A stretch of 6,106 bases of DNA, taken from contig JAOZOL010000154.1 in assembly GCA_029933295.1 (NCBI GenBank), positions 1 through 6,106 of the forward strand. Direction: 5' to 3'. Origin of the DNA: Desulfobacterales bacterium. Its GTDB lineage: Bacteria; Desulfobacterota; Desulfobacteria; Desulfobacterales; Desulfosalsimonadaceae. Both the position numbers and the translations under genes were made by a program. The notes beneath the pieces are model-generated. The model was not told the DNA's origin and did no database searches. It was given only the letters and a program-made list of their open reading frames with translations. Of this stretch, positions 1 to 6,038 are shown piece by piece. Numbering within the stretch: the first letter of the stretch is position 1; the number at the start of each line of letters is the position of its first letter.

Positions 1-821
1 GCAATGTGCTGCATCTGGGAGAACGAGAGTGTTCAATTCAGCGACGTTTCCAGAAAATCATTGAAGAAAGTCCGGCTCCTGCTCTGTCACCTGAATTGCG
101 CCGGCGCCTCTGTGATACGGCAGTAGAAATAGCCCGAAAGTCCAACTACCATAACGCCGGGACAGTAGAGTTTATTCTTGCACCTAACGGAGATTTTTAC
201 TTCCTGGAAATGAATACCCGCCTTCAGGTAGAGCATCCGGGCACTGAAATGGTGACAGGAATAGACCTTGTGGAAATGCAGATTCGGGTGGCCCAAGACG
301 AGCCTCTCCCGTTAACCCAGGACAAAATAAAGACAGAAGGACATGCCATCGAGCTTCGCCTATACGCTGAAGATCCGGAAAACGATTTTCTGCCGGCAAC
401 CGGACTGCTTCTAACCTATCGCCTGCCGACCGGTGACGGAATCCGGGTGGAAAACGGGTTCACTGTGGGCATGCAGGTTTCATCAGCATTTGATCCCATG
501 CTGGCCAAGCTGGTTGTTCATGGTAAAGATCGGAATGAGTCCATCAAACGGGCGGTGCAGGCCTTGGCCAAAACATTGGTGCTGGGGGTAACCACCAACA
601 TCGACTTTTTAAAGCGGATCATATCACATCCCGCCTTTACGGCCGGACAAACTCACACAGGATTCATCCCTCAATATGACGAAGAGCTGAGGCCACCGCC
701 GTTAAGCAGGGAACAACGCGACCTGCTTTTAGCGGCTGCTGCTTTAAGCAACCGCGAATTTAACGACCGGGCCTTCACGGTACCGGAACCCTATGCGTCC
801 ATCGGGGACTGGAGAAACTGA
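1..821 (+). CDS. Acyl-CoA carboxylase, biotin carboxylase subunit (C-terminal part; 5' end outside window)
   Basis: ATP-dependent carboxylation of the biotin prosthetic group, the first half-reaction of a biotin-dependent acyl-CoA carboxylase in the cytoplasm. The reading frame is open to the left edge; the first whole codon is 3-5. By alignment from memory with E. coli AccC about 220 N-terminal residues are missing. Counting from that codon, the visible part has the QRRFQK lysine (K18, E. coli K238), TVEF glutamate E56 and FLEMN glutamate E69 (metal/ATP ligands), the active-site run N71-R73-Q75-V76-E77, and R119 in ELRLYAEDP (R338). All are present, so the enzyme should be active. The C-terminal extension ending near GDWRN resembles the linker that follows the biotin carboxylase core in methylcrotonyl-/propionyl-CoA carboxylase alpha subunits, where the protein would run on into the biotin-transfer domain. 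Here it stops at TGA 819-821, one base before the next ATG. Family is certain; the acyl substrate cannot be read from this subunit. Confidence 0.95.
   Translation, partial: NVLHLGERECSIQRRFQKIIEESPAPALSPELRRRLCDTAVEIARKSNYHNAGTVEFILAPNGDFYFLEMNTRLQVEHPGTEMVTGIDLVEMQIRVAQDEPLPLTQDKIKTEGHAIELRLYAEDPENDFLPATGLLLTYRLPTGDGIRVENGFTVGMQVSSAFDPMLAKLVVHGKDRNESIKRAVQALAKTLVLGVTTNIDFLKRIISHPAFTAGQTHTGFIPQYDEELRPPPLSREQRDLLLAAAALSNREFNDRAFTVPEPYASIGDWRN
811..814 (+). promoter_or_regulatory. Ribosome binding site deciding the start of the biotin carrier gene
   Basis: GGAG lies 8 bases before ATG 823, inside the last codons of the biotin carboxylase gene. A longer in-frame start at ATG 793 exists but would overlap the upstream gene by 29 bases and has no comparable site. 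The 823 start is therefore preferred; translation is probably coupled to termination at 819-821. Confidence 0.6.
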
Positions 822-822
822 T

Positions 823-1341
823 ATGCAACGACGAATCGATTTGCTTGATAAACATTACAATGTCACGGTTACAGGGCGCCCTGACAATCAGCAACTACAG
901 GTGGAGACAGGAGAACGTCTGACTGCTGCATTAATTTCAACAAAGAATGGTGAAAATATTATCAAGCTGGGTGAACAGAGCGCATCTGTGGAATTAGCTG
1001 TTAAGGGTGAGATGGCATATATCCACGCTTTTGGGCGTACCTTTATGTTGAGTATTGTGGACCCGGTGGAACAGGCCTCTCAGAATACCGGTGGCAAAAA
1101 AAACACTGCCAGGGCCCCCATGCCCGGCATTGTAGTGGAAATCGACATAAATAAAAAGGACAGGGTCACAAAGGGACAGCCCATGATGACTATTGAGAGC
1201 ATGAAAATTCTGACAGTGATTACCGCTCCGCGTGACGGTGAAGTGGCTCAAATTCATTTTAAGCCGGGAGATACTTTCAGCAAAAATGATGTGTTGATCA
1301 CCCTGACGAAAAGCCGGAAAGAAAAAAAACAGGAGGAGTAA
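823..1341 (+). CDS. Acyl-CoA carboxylase biotin-carrier subunit with N-terminal biotin-transfer-like region
   Basis: A 172-residue protein that carries biotin between the carboxylase and carboxyltransferase active sites. Residues about 98-163 form a biotinyl/lipoyl domain: the hairpin start APMPG (98-102) and the ESMKI loop (125-129) with K128 as the predicted biotinylated lysine. The residue after that lysine is Ile, not the common Met. Residues about 1-81 are not a plain low-complexity linker. The strand-rich pattern ending in GRTFMLSIVDP (71-81) matches the end of the biotin-transfer barrel of methylcrotonyl-/propionyl-CoA carboxylase alpha subunits. Residues 82-97 (Q, N, G, K, T rich) are a flexible linker. 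The protein ends in a charged KSRKEKKQEE tail. The gene lies one base after the biotin carboxylase stop in a different frame, and one base before the carboxyltransferase gene, so the three are surely one operon. The carrier assignment is very firm; the transfer-domain reading rests on pattern similarity. Confidence 0.92.
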   Translation: MQRRIDLLDKHYNVTVTGRPDNQQLQVETGERLTAALISTKNGENIIKLGEQSASVELAVKGEMAYIHAFGRTFMLSIVDPVEQASQNTGGKKNTARAPMPGIVVEIDINKKDRVTKGQPMMTIESMKILTVITAPRDGEVAQIHFKPGDTFSKNDVLITLTKSRKEKKQEE

Positions 1342-1342
1342 A

Positions 1343-2950
1343 ATGCGCCGCCTTAAGTCCAACATAGATACTCAATCGGCTGAATTCCGAAGTTATGAAC
1401 ACCACTTCTTAAAGCTTATGGCCGAGTTCAATGAACGCCAGCGGCAGGCTCGTTATGACCGTCCGGAACGGGATCTGAAAAGACTACGGAGCCAGAATAA
1501 ATTGCTGGTTCGGGAACGTATCGATCTATTGCTGGATCCCGGCACGCCTTTTCTGGAACTGTCAACGCTGGGGGCCAATATGGCGTACAACGGAACGGTT
1601 CCATCAGCCGGCGTGGTGTCCGGTGTCGGAATCGTCAGCGGGCGCGAGATAATGGTGATGGCCAGTGACAGTTCGATCAAAGGCGGCGCATGGTACCCCC
1701 TTACCGTAAAAAAGATGGTCCGCACCCTGGATATCGCCATTGAAAACCATCTGCCCATGGTACACTTGGTGGATGCGGCCGGCGCGTTTTTGCCCCTCCA
1801 GTCCGATATTTTTCCGGACAAATATATGGGGGGCCGTATATTCCGGAATCAGTGCATATTGAGCGCAATGGGCGTACAGCAGGTAGCGCTGGTTCTCGGA
1901 CACAGCACTGCCGGAGGCGCTTATGTGCCCACCCTGTGCGACTACTCGATCATGGTGCGGGGGACCGGCGGTGTGTTTCTGGGGGGGCCTCCTCTGGTCA
2001 AAGCTGCAACCGGAGAGACGGTTTCCGCAGATGAACTGGGAGGAGCGGATGTGCATAGCTCGGTTAGCGGTACCGCAGACTACGCGGTGGACTCCGAAAA
2101 GGAAGGCCTGGCACTGGTACGCGAGATTGTCGGCACATTCCCTCAAAAAACAAAGGCGGCAGTGGAGCGGCGCGAACCTGAAGAACCCTACTACGACTCA
2201 AAAGAACTTTATGGTATTATCCCGGATGACGTCAAGAAACAGTTTGACATACGGGAGGTGATCGCACGTATCGTTGACGGCAGCCGTTTTCACGAGTTTA
2301 AACCGGACTACGGCACCACAGTTGTTTGCGGGTTCGCTTTCCTGTATGGCTGGAAAGTGGGAATTATCGGTAACAACGGCGTCCTGTTTTCCGACAGCGC
2401 CCAAAAATGCACCCAGTTCATGCAACTCTGCAACCGCGACAGGATACCGATCATCTTTCTCCAGAATATCACCGGCTTTATGGTTGGTAAGTCCTATGAG
2501 CATGGCGGTATTACAAAAGACGGTGCAAAAATGTTGATGGTGCAGGCCAACCTGGATGTGCCGAAGCTGACGATCATGACCAACGGCAGTTTCGGAGCCG
2601 GAAATTACGCCATGTGCGGACGCGCCTATGATGCGCGTTTCCTGTTCGCCTGGCCCAACTCTCAAATCTCGGTGATGGGGATGGAACAGGCGGCAAAAAC
2701 CCTGACTCAGATCCGGCTCAAGGCTCTGGAACGCAAAGGCAAGACGCTTTCCGAAGAAGCGCGTCAGCAGATATTTGAAGATATTGCTCAGGACTACCTG
2801 GAAAAAAGCAGCGCTTACTACTCGACTTCAGAACTGTGGGATGATGGTATTATCGACCCGGCTGATACCCGCAAGGTGCTGGGAATCTCTCTGTCAATAT
2901 CTTTAAATACAGAATTCAACGAAACACCCGATGGGGTGCTGAGGATATAA
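1343..2950 (+). CDS. Acyl-CoA carboxylase carboxyltransferase subunit, methylcrotonyl-/geranyl-CoA carboxylase beta type
   Basis: Transfers the carboxyl group from carboxybiotin to an acyl-CoA. The 535-residue length and two crotonase-fold halves are normal for the family. The N half contains the GG of STAGGAYVP (188-196), the oxyanion-hole region, followed by FLGGPPLVKAATGE (212-225) and the ELGGADVH block (231-238). The C half has FLQNITGFMVG (372-382), GSFGAGNYAMCGRAY (415-429) and WPNSQISVMGMEQA (437-450). FLQNITGFMVG, GPPLVKAATGE and SIKGGAWYPLTVKK (111-124) follow the 3-methylcrotonyl-CoA carboxylase beta pattern more closely than propionyl-CoA carboxylase, suggesting a 3-methyl-branched enoyl-CoA substrate. 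AGGAGGAG at 1331-1338 gives a strong start at 1343. One departure is LVDAAGAFLPLQ (142-153), where methylcrotonyl enzymes usually read LVDSGGANLPRQ. This could alter substrate choice, so methylcrotonyl-CoA itself is not certain; geranyl-CoA or another 3-methylenoyl-CoA is possible. Confidence 0.93.
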   Translation: MRRLKSNIDTQSAEFRSYEHHFLKLMAEFNERQRQARYDRPERDLKRLRSQNKLLVRERIDLLLDPGTPFLELSTLGANMAYNGTVPSAGVVSGVGIVSGREIMVMASDSSIKGGAWYPLTVKKMVRTLDIAIENHLPMVHLVDAAGAFLPLQSDIFPDKYMGGRIFRNQCILSAMGVQQVALVLGHSTAGGAYVPTLCDYSIMVRGTGGVFLGGPPLVKAATGETVSADELGGADVHSSVSGTADYAVDSEKEGLALVREIVGTFPQKTKAAVERREPEEPYYDSKELYGIIPDDVKKQFDIREVIARIVDGSRFHEFKPDYGTTVVCGFAFLYGWKVGIIGNNGVLFSDSAQKCTQFMQLCNRDRIPIIFLQNITGFMVGKSYEHGGITKDGAKMLMVQANLDVPKLTIMTNGSFGAGNYAMCGRAYDARFLFAWPNSQISVMGMEQAAKTLTQIRLKALERKGKTLSEEARQQIFEDIAQDYLEKSSAYYSTSELWDDGIIDPADTRKVLGISLSISLNTEFNETPDGVLRI

Positions 2951-2955
2951 GGAGG
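2949..2955 (+). promoter_or_regulatory. Strong ribosome binding site before the 22-codon frame
   Basis: AAGGAGG overlaps the last two bases of the carboxyltransferase stop TAA and stands 10 bases before ATG 2966. It is as strong as the sites of the intact genes, although it now serves only a 22-codon frame. This argues that a full gene once began here. Confidence 0.6.
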
Positions 2956-2965
2956 TAACAGACCG

Positions 2966-3034
2966 ATGGATTTTGAACTCATCTGCGAGCAAAAAATGCA
3001 CAAATTGATATTTTTTAAAGGATGGCAAAAATGA
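2966..3034 (+). pseudogene. Probable N-terminal scar of a deleted acyl-CoA dehydrogenase gene
   Basis: The frame begins at ATG 2966 and encodes 22 residues opening MDFELICEQKM, which follows the common acyl-CoA dehydrogenase start MDFELxxEQKM. Similarity ends after about 11-13 residues. The frame then runs through an A/T-rich stretch and the ribosome site of the lyase gene, and stops at TGA 3032-3034, overlapping the lyase ATG at 3031 as ATGA. The simplest reading is an in-operon deletion of about 1.1 kb (the usual gene size) that left the start region and the next gene's translation signal. A dehydrogenase is exactly what is expected beside a methylcrotonyl-type carboxylase and lyase, for example isovaleryl-CoA dehydrogenase. 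Alternatives are a chance match or a translated leader peptide that couples lyase translation to the upstream genes; the two readings are compatible. The match is short, so confidence is moderate. Confidence 0.5.
3017..3022 (+). promoter_or_regulatory. Ribosome binding site deciding the lyase start
   Basis: AAAGGA ends 8 bases before ATG 3031 but directly abuts ATG 3022, so the longer in-frame start at 3022 has no usable spacing. The 3031 start gives MTEYDYWKIF and overlaps the stop of the short upstream frame (ATGA), which favours translational coupling. Confidence 0.55.
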
Positions 3035-4179
3035 CGGAATATGATTACTGGAAGATTTTCCCGAGAATGCCTAAAAAAGTAACCATCGCAGACATCACAG
3101 TCCGTGACGGTTTTCAGCACATTGAAAAATTTATCTCCACCAATGCCAAAAAATTTTATGCAGAAGAGATTATTTTTGCCGGGTGCAGACATATAGAAGT
3201 CACCAACCTGGGCAATCAATACATCATGCCGCAGTTTAAGGATGCTGAAGAAGTGCTGGCACACCTTCGGAGCGATCGATTTAAAAAAAAATGTGAAAGG
3301 AAAGGCGTTAATTACGATGACATCGTTATCTCCGCAGTGACCATTCGTGAGCCCGGGGTGGACCGTGCGATAGCTTTAAAAGAGAAAGGAATCGGCCCGG
3401 ACCGGGTCCTGATGATGACGTCAACTGAAGAGAAACATCATTTTGCCAATTCCGGCTGCACCTTGCCCGAATACTGGAAAGAAGCCGAACGGTCCACTCA
3501 AAAATGCAATGACGCCGGCATCCAGATGTGCGGTACGGTGAGTACCATATGGGGCAGTCCCATCGGCGGCGCTACCGATTTGAAAGACGCCGTAGAATTT
3601 ACCAAACGTTGGTTTGACATCGGCGCCCATGATGTAGAGCACGCCGATCATGACGGCAGTGCATCGGCAGCGGAAGTCTACCGGTATTATTCCATGATTC
3701 TGGATGAAATGCCGAATCCGGATTTGCATATCGCGCACTTTCATGAAACCAAACGGATGGCTTCCGCATCCATACTGGCGGCCCTGCATGCCGGTATCAC
3801 CATCTTTGAGGCGACCCTGGGAGGCTTGGGCGGGCAACCGGCCAACTTCATGGATGACTACCCCATCAAGGGAACCGGAGAATACTACTATGATGACCCG
3901 CGATTTACAGGACTTGTGTGCCTGGAGGACACGGTGGTTCAAATCGATGAAATGGGCATCGAGCACGGATATGATGTGGATCGGGTACTCTGGCTGGGCA
4001 AACAGATGGAAAAGACTGTGGGCCATCGTCTCCGTTCAGAAGCAGCATTCACCGGCCGGACCATCAGGGAGGGGTATCCAGAATTTGAACGGCCGGGACT
4101 GGTTGAGCGGAAAGAAAAACTAGGCGAAGAACCCGGTCAGTGCTTTCCAAAAGACTGGCCTAATCCTGATTTCTCATGA
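3031..4179 (+). CDS. Divergent HMG-CoA-lyase-family (DRE-TIM metallolyase) enzyme
   Basis: A 382-residue TIM-barrel protein of the HMGL-like family, which makes or breaks C-C bonds next to a carbonyl using a divalent metal. Visible family residues are R25-D26 in DITVRDGFQ, E56 in IEVTNLGNQYIMPQ (human HMG-CoA lyase reads IEVTSFVSPKWVPQ), and H236/H238 in HFHET, the metal-binding HxH. The loop that carries the catalytic Cys in HMG-CoA lyases (GLGGCP) reads GLGGQP here, with Q269 in place of Cys. About 14-20 extra residues follow before GLVCLEDTVVQIDEMGI (294-310), where the usual metal-ligand Asn also seems lost. The protein is longer than typical lyases (about 300 residues) and has a charged C-terminal tail. 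Its place after a methylcrotonyl-type carboxylase fits cleavage of a 3-hydroxy-3-methylglutaryl-CoA-like thioester to acetyl-CoA plus a keto product. The altered active site leaves a different substrate or mechanism open. Family is sure, exact reaction is not. Confidence 0.85.
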   Translation: MTEYDYWKIFPRMPKKVTIADITVRDGFQHIEKFISTNAKKFYAEEIIFAGCRHIEVTNLGNQYIMPQFKDAEEVLAHLRSDRFKKKCERKGVNYDDIVISAVTIREPGVDRAIALKEKGIGPDRVLMMTSTEEKHHFANSGCTLPEYWKEAERSTQKCNDAGIQMCGTVSTIWGSPIGGATDLKDAVEFTKRWFDIGAHDVEHADHDGSASAAEVYRYYSMILDEMPNPDLHIAHFHETKRMASASILAALHAGITIFEATLGGLGGQPANFMDDYPIKGTGEYYYDDPRFTGLVCLEDTVVQIDEMGIEHGYDVDRVLWLGKQMEKTVGHRLRSEAAFTGRTIREGYPEFERPGLVERKEKLGEEPGQCFPKDWPNPDFS

Positions 4180-4345
4180 AGAAAAATACTACATTTTCAG
4201 GCTGAAATGCCTTTCCGAACCGTTCCAACCCGTGAGCAAACCGTCGGACTGGCACCTGAGTTAACCGGGGATTCTTGATCAACGGACAACGGGAATTTTT
4301 TGGATCTTATAAAGATGACCATATAACCAAAAGGAGGTTGTAATA

Positions 4346-5527
4346 ATGGCAGGACCATTGGAACATTTAAAAATACTTGATTTTTCGACTCTTTTGCCAG
4401 GGCCATACGCCACTATGGTATTAACTGATCTCGGGGCGGATACTTTGAAAGTCGTTTCCGGATCACGGCCGGATCTTGCGACACTGATGCCACCTTACAT
4501 TCCCGGTACAAAAATTTCAGCAAATCTTGCCTGGTTGGGACGAGGGAAACGCTCCCTCACCCTTAACCTTAAAAAGCCCCAGGCCGTCAAAATTGTAAAA
4601 CAGCTCATCTCAGAGTATGATATTCTTGTGGAACAATTCAGGCCGGGTATCATGGATAAATTCGGGTTGGGGTATGAGCACCTTAAAAAAATAAATCCCG
4701 GGCTTATTTACTGTTCTCTGACCGGTTATGGTCAGGACGGCCCTTATTCTAAAAGAGCTGGTCATGACATTAATTATCTTGCCCGTTCAGGGCTGATGTC
4801 TTATTCAGGTACAAAGGATGACGGTCCTGTTCTAACAGGTATGCAGATAGCCGATGTGGCATCAGGTTCAAACAATACGGTTATCGGTATACTTGCTGCA
4901 GTGCTTTATCGAAACAATACAGGCAAGGGGCAACACATTGATATTTCAATGATGGATGGTGTCGTTCCGTTCAATGCCATGACTGGGGCGGCTGCTCTGG
5001 TGAATAGTTTTGAGCCGGAAAGAGAAGGGGAAGTTTTAAACGGCGGTTGCCTTTATGATTTTTACGAGACAAAAGACAATAAATATATTAGTTTCGGCGG
5101 GCTGGAACCTCAGTTTTTTTCTGCCTTCTGCAACGCCATTGGGTGTCCGGATCTGATTGAAGGCGGTGTTATGCCAAAGGACATTAAACAAGTTAAAACA
5201 AGGGTGCGGGAAGTAATTAAAACAAAGACCAGAAACGAGTGGGAAGAGGTTTTTAAAGGTGTTGATGCCTGCGTGGAACCGGTTTTGACACTTTCCGAGG
5301 CTTTGAATGATCCCCATGTCAAACACAGGGGAATAGTAGTTGATGTGGAACTGCCGGGCGGCGGCTCTGTCCGCCAGATCGGGACGCCCATCCGGTTTTC
5401 CGAAACCCCTCTACAATACTCTAAGGCAGGGCAGCCCGAAGGTACCGACAATCGAGAAGTCCTCTTAAAATTGGGGTATTCCGAGAAAGAGATTGAAGAT
5501 TTTAAAATTTCCGGTATTTTTGACTAA
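4346..5527 (+). CDS. Alpha-methylacyl-CoA racemase-like protein (family III CoA-transferase fold)
   Basis: The 393-residue protein starts MAGPLEHLKILDFSTLLPGP, the standard N-terminus of the CaiB/BaiF fold. That fold includes both CoA transferases and alpha-methylacyl-CoA racemases. Racemase features are clear: RAGHDINYLA with H140, IADVASG with D170 exactly 30 residues later, and LEPQF with E254. These match the His126-Asp156-Glu241 set and spacing recalled for the M. tuberculosis racemase. DACVEPVLTLSEALNDPHV (308-325) is also typical. It would epimerise the 2-methyl centre of a branched acyl-CoA so that a stereospecific dehydrogenase can use it. AAGGAGG at 4331-4337 sets the start, 8 bases from the ATG. 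It is separated from the lyase by 166 bases and appears to use more A/T-ending codons than the carboxyltransferase gene, so it may be a separate unit or a later arrival. A true CoA transferase remains possible, since the fold is shared and the catalytic Asp coincides. Confidence 0.85.
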   Translation: MAGPLEHLKILDFSTLLPGPYATMVLTDLGADTLKVVSGSRPDLATLMPPYIPGTKISANLAWLGRGKRSLTLNLKKPQAVKIVKQLISEYDILVEQFRPGIMDKFGLGYEHLKKINPGLIYCSLTGYGQDGPYSKRAGHDINYLARSGLMSYSGTKDDGPVLTGMQIADVASGSNNTVIGILAAVLYRNNTGKGQHIDISMMDGVVPFNAMTGAAALVNSFEPEREGEVLNGGCLYDFYETKDNKYISFGGLEPQFFSAFCNAIGCPDLIEGGVMPKDIKQVKTRVREVIKTKTRNEWEEVFKGVDACVEPVLTLSEALNDPHVKHRGIVVDVELPGGGSVRQIGTPIRFSETPLQYSKAGQPEGTDNREVLLKLGYSEKEIEDFKISGIFD

Positions 5528-5544
5528 ATAAAAAATGGCATGCT

Positions 5545-5565
5545 GGGGTTTTGGGCAAAAACCCC
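5545..5565 (+). terminator. Stem-loop after the racemase gene, possible terminator
   Basis: GGGGTTTT (5545-5552) pairs perfectly with AAAACCCC (5558-5565) around a 5-base loop, 18 bases after the racemase stop. No T-run follows on the plus strand, so it is not a textbook intrinsic terminator. It could stabilise the mRNA 3' end or stop transcription with help. On the minus strand a T-rich stretch follows only after about 11 bases. Confidence 0.4.
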
Positions 5566-5586
5566 CAAGTTACAGATTGAACGCTT

Positions 5587-5818
5587 AAATTGTACGCAAT
5601 TAATTGTATTATGGGAGATTTGGAGTGAATTTGAAATCGTGATCATCCCGGTACTGACCCAGCATTTTAAAATGTTGTTTCGGAACCTCATTTACACGGG
5701 ATTGACACGGGCAAGAAAATACGCATTTTTTGTGGGTACGCGAAAGGCTCTTGCCATGGCAGTCAAAAATCAGGATACCTCCTGTCGGCAAACGGCGTTG
5801 AAAGAATTGCTGACTGGA
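5587..5818 (+). pseudogene. Relic of the C-terminal domain of a RecD-like (RecD2/UvrD_C_2) helicase
   Basis: Codons 5624-5818 encode SEFEIVIIPVLTQHF, then RNLIYTGLTRARK, then VGTRKALAMAVKN and RQTALKELLTG. This is the ordered C-terminal pattern of RecD2-type ATP-dependent helicases, including motif VI (YTGxTRxxK) with the arginine that contacts ATP. The rest of the helicase (N-terminal domains, Walker A) is absent. Just upstream, in another frame, TAC GCA ATT (5593-5601) reads YAI, placed 31 bases before the Ser of SEF. In intact helicases (YAITxHKxQGSEF) the distance is 30, so a one-base insertion has probably shifted the frame. An in-frame TGA at 5578-5580 lies beyond that. The domain's usual end is near 5818; the frame runs on to 5971 through unrelated sequence. 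The relic has no credible start and should be non-functional. The family match is strong over 65 residues; the frameshifted part is less sure. Confidence 0.75.
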
Positions 5819-5913
5819 AAAGCTGAGAAAAAAATCTGGATATTCGACATAAGCCTCACCTACCTTGAAAACTCGTACTTATGGGGCATGCCAGTTGGTT
5901 TAAATAGTGAATT

Positions 5914-5936
5914 TCCCGCCATTTCCGGGATTTTTT
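5914..5936 (+). terminator. Probable Rho-independent terminator
   Basis: TCCCG (5914-5918) pairs with CGGGA (5926-5930) around a 7-base loop, followed directly by six T (5931-5936) and more pyrimidine-rich sequence. The stem is short but the position is sensible, about 100 bases past the helicase relic; it may be the original terminator of that gene. Confidence 0.5.
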
Positions 5937-5950
5937 CTTCTTTATGGCCC

Positions 5951-5980
5951 TTGCCCCTCAAAAAACTATGAACGTATAAT
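5951..5980 (+). promoter_or_regulatory. Possible sigma70-type promoter
   Basis: TTGCCC (5951-5956, four of six consensus bases) is 18 bases from a perfect TATAAT (5975-5980), just past the terminator-like hairpin. A second CGTATAAT copy occurs at 5992-5999 without a fitting -35. In A/T-rich DNA such matches arise by chance, so this is tentative; any gene it serves lies right of the window. Confidence 0.3.
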
Positions 5981-6008
5981 TCTTGCTTTACCGTATAATA
6001 ACAGCAGG

Positions 6009-6038
6009 ATAAGCTATCTGTGTTGATAGGTGGCTTAT
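6009..6038. repeat. Imperfect inverted repeat / stem-loop
   Basis: ATAAGC (6009-6014) pairs with GCTTAT (6033-6038), and TATC (6015-6018) with GATA (6025-6028), leaving a 6-base loop and a 4-base bulge (6029-6032). It lies about 30 bases past the possible promoter's -10, so it could be a leader hairpin or an operator. No T-run follows. Function unknown. Confidence 0.35.

Noticed and set aside
4195..4207. TTTCA-GGC-TGAAA hairpin after the lyase gene as a terminator
   Set aside because: Only five mostly A-T pairs with a 3-base loop and no T-run; too weak to call.
4207..4278. 23-codon frame starting MPFRTV in the gap between lyase and racemase genes
   Set aside because: No good ribosome site, no recognisable similarity, and it is short enough to be chance.
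4283..4313. Promoter before the racemase gene (CGGACA ... TATAAA)
   Set aside because: The -10 is good but the -35 is weak and the spacing is 19 bases; TTGATC at 4275-4280 is 27 bases away. A promoter is plausible in this 166-base gap but the sequence does not show one clearly.
5588..5612. AATTG/CAATT inverted repeat and TATTAT as a promoter or operator
   Set aside because: Short A/T-rich palindromes with no fitting -35. The bases are better explained as decayed helicase coding sequence.
5540..5971. Open 143-codon plus-strand frame as a complete gene
   Set aside because: There is no ribosome site at its ATG, which lies beside the stem-loop. Only the middle 65 codons resemble a protein family, and its end runs through a terminator-like hairpin. 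It is better read as a helicase relic with chance open flanks.
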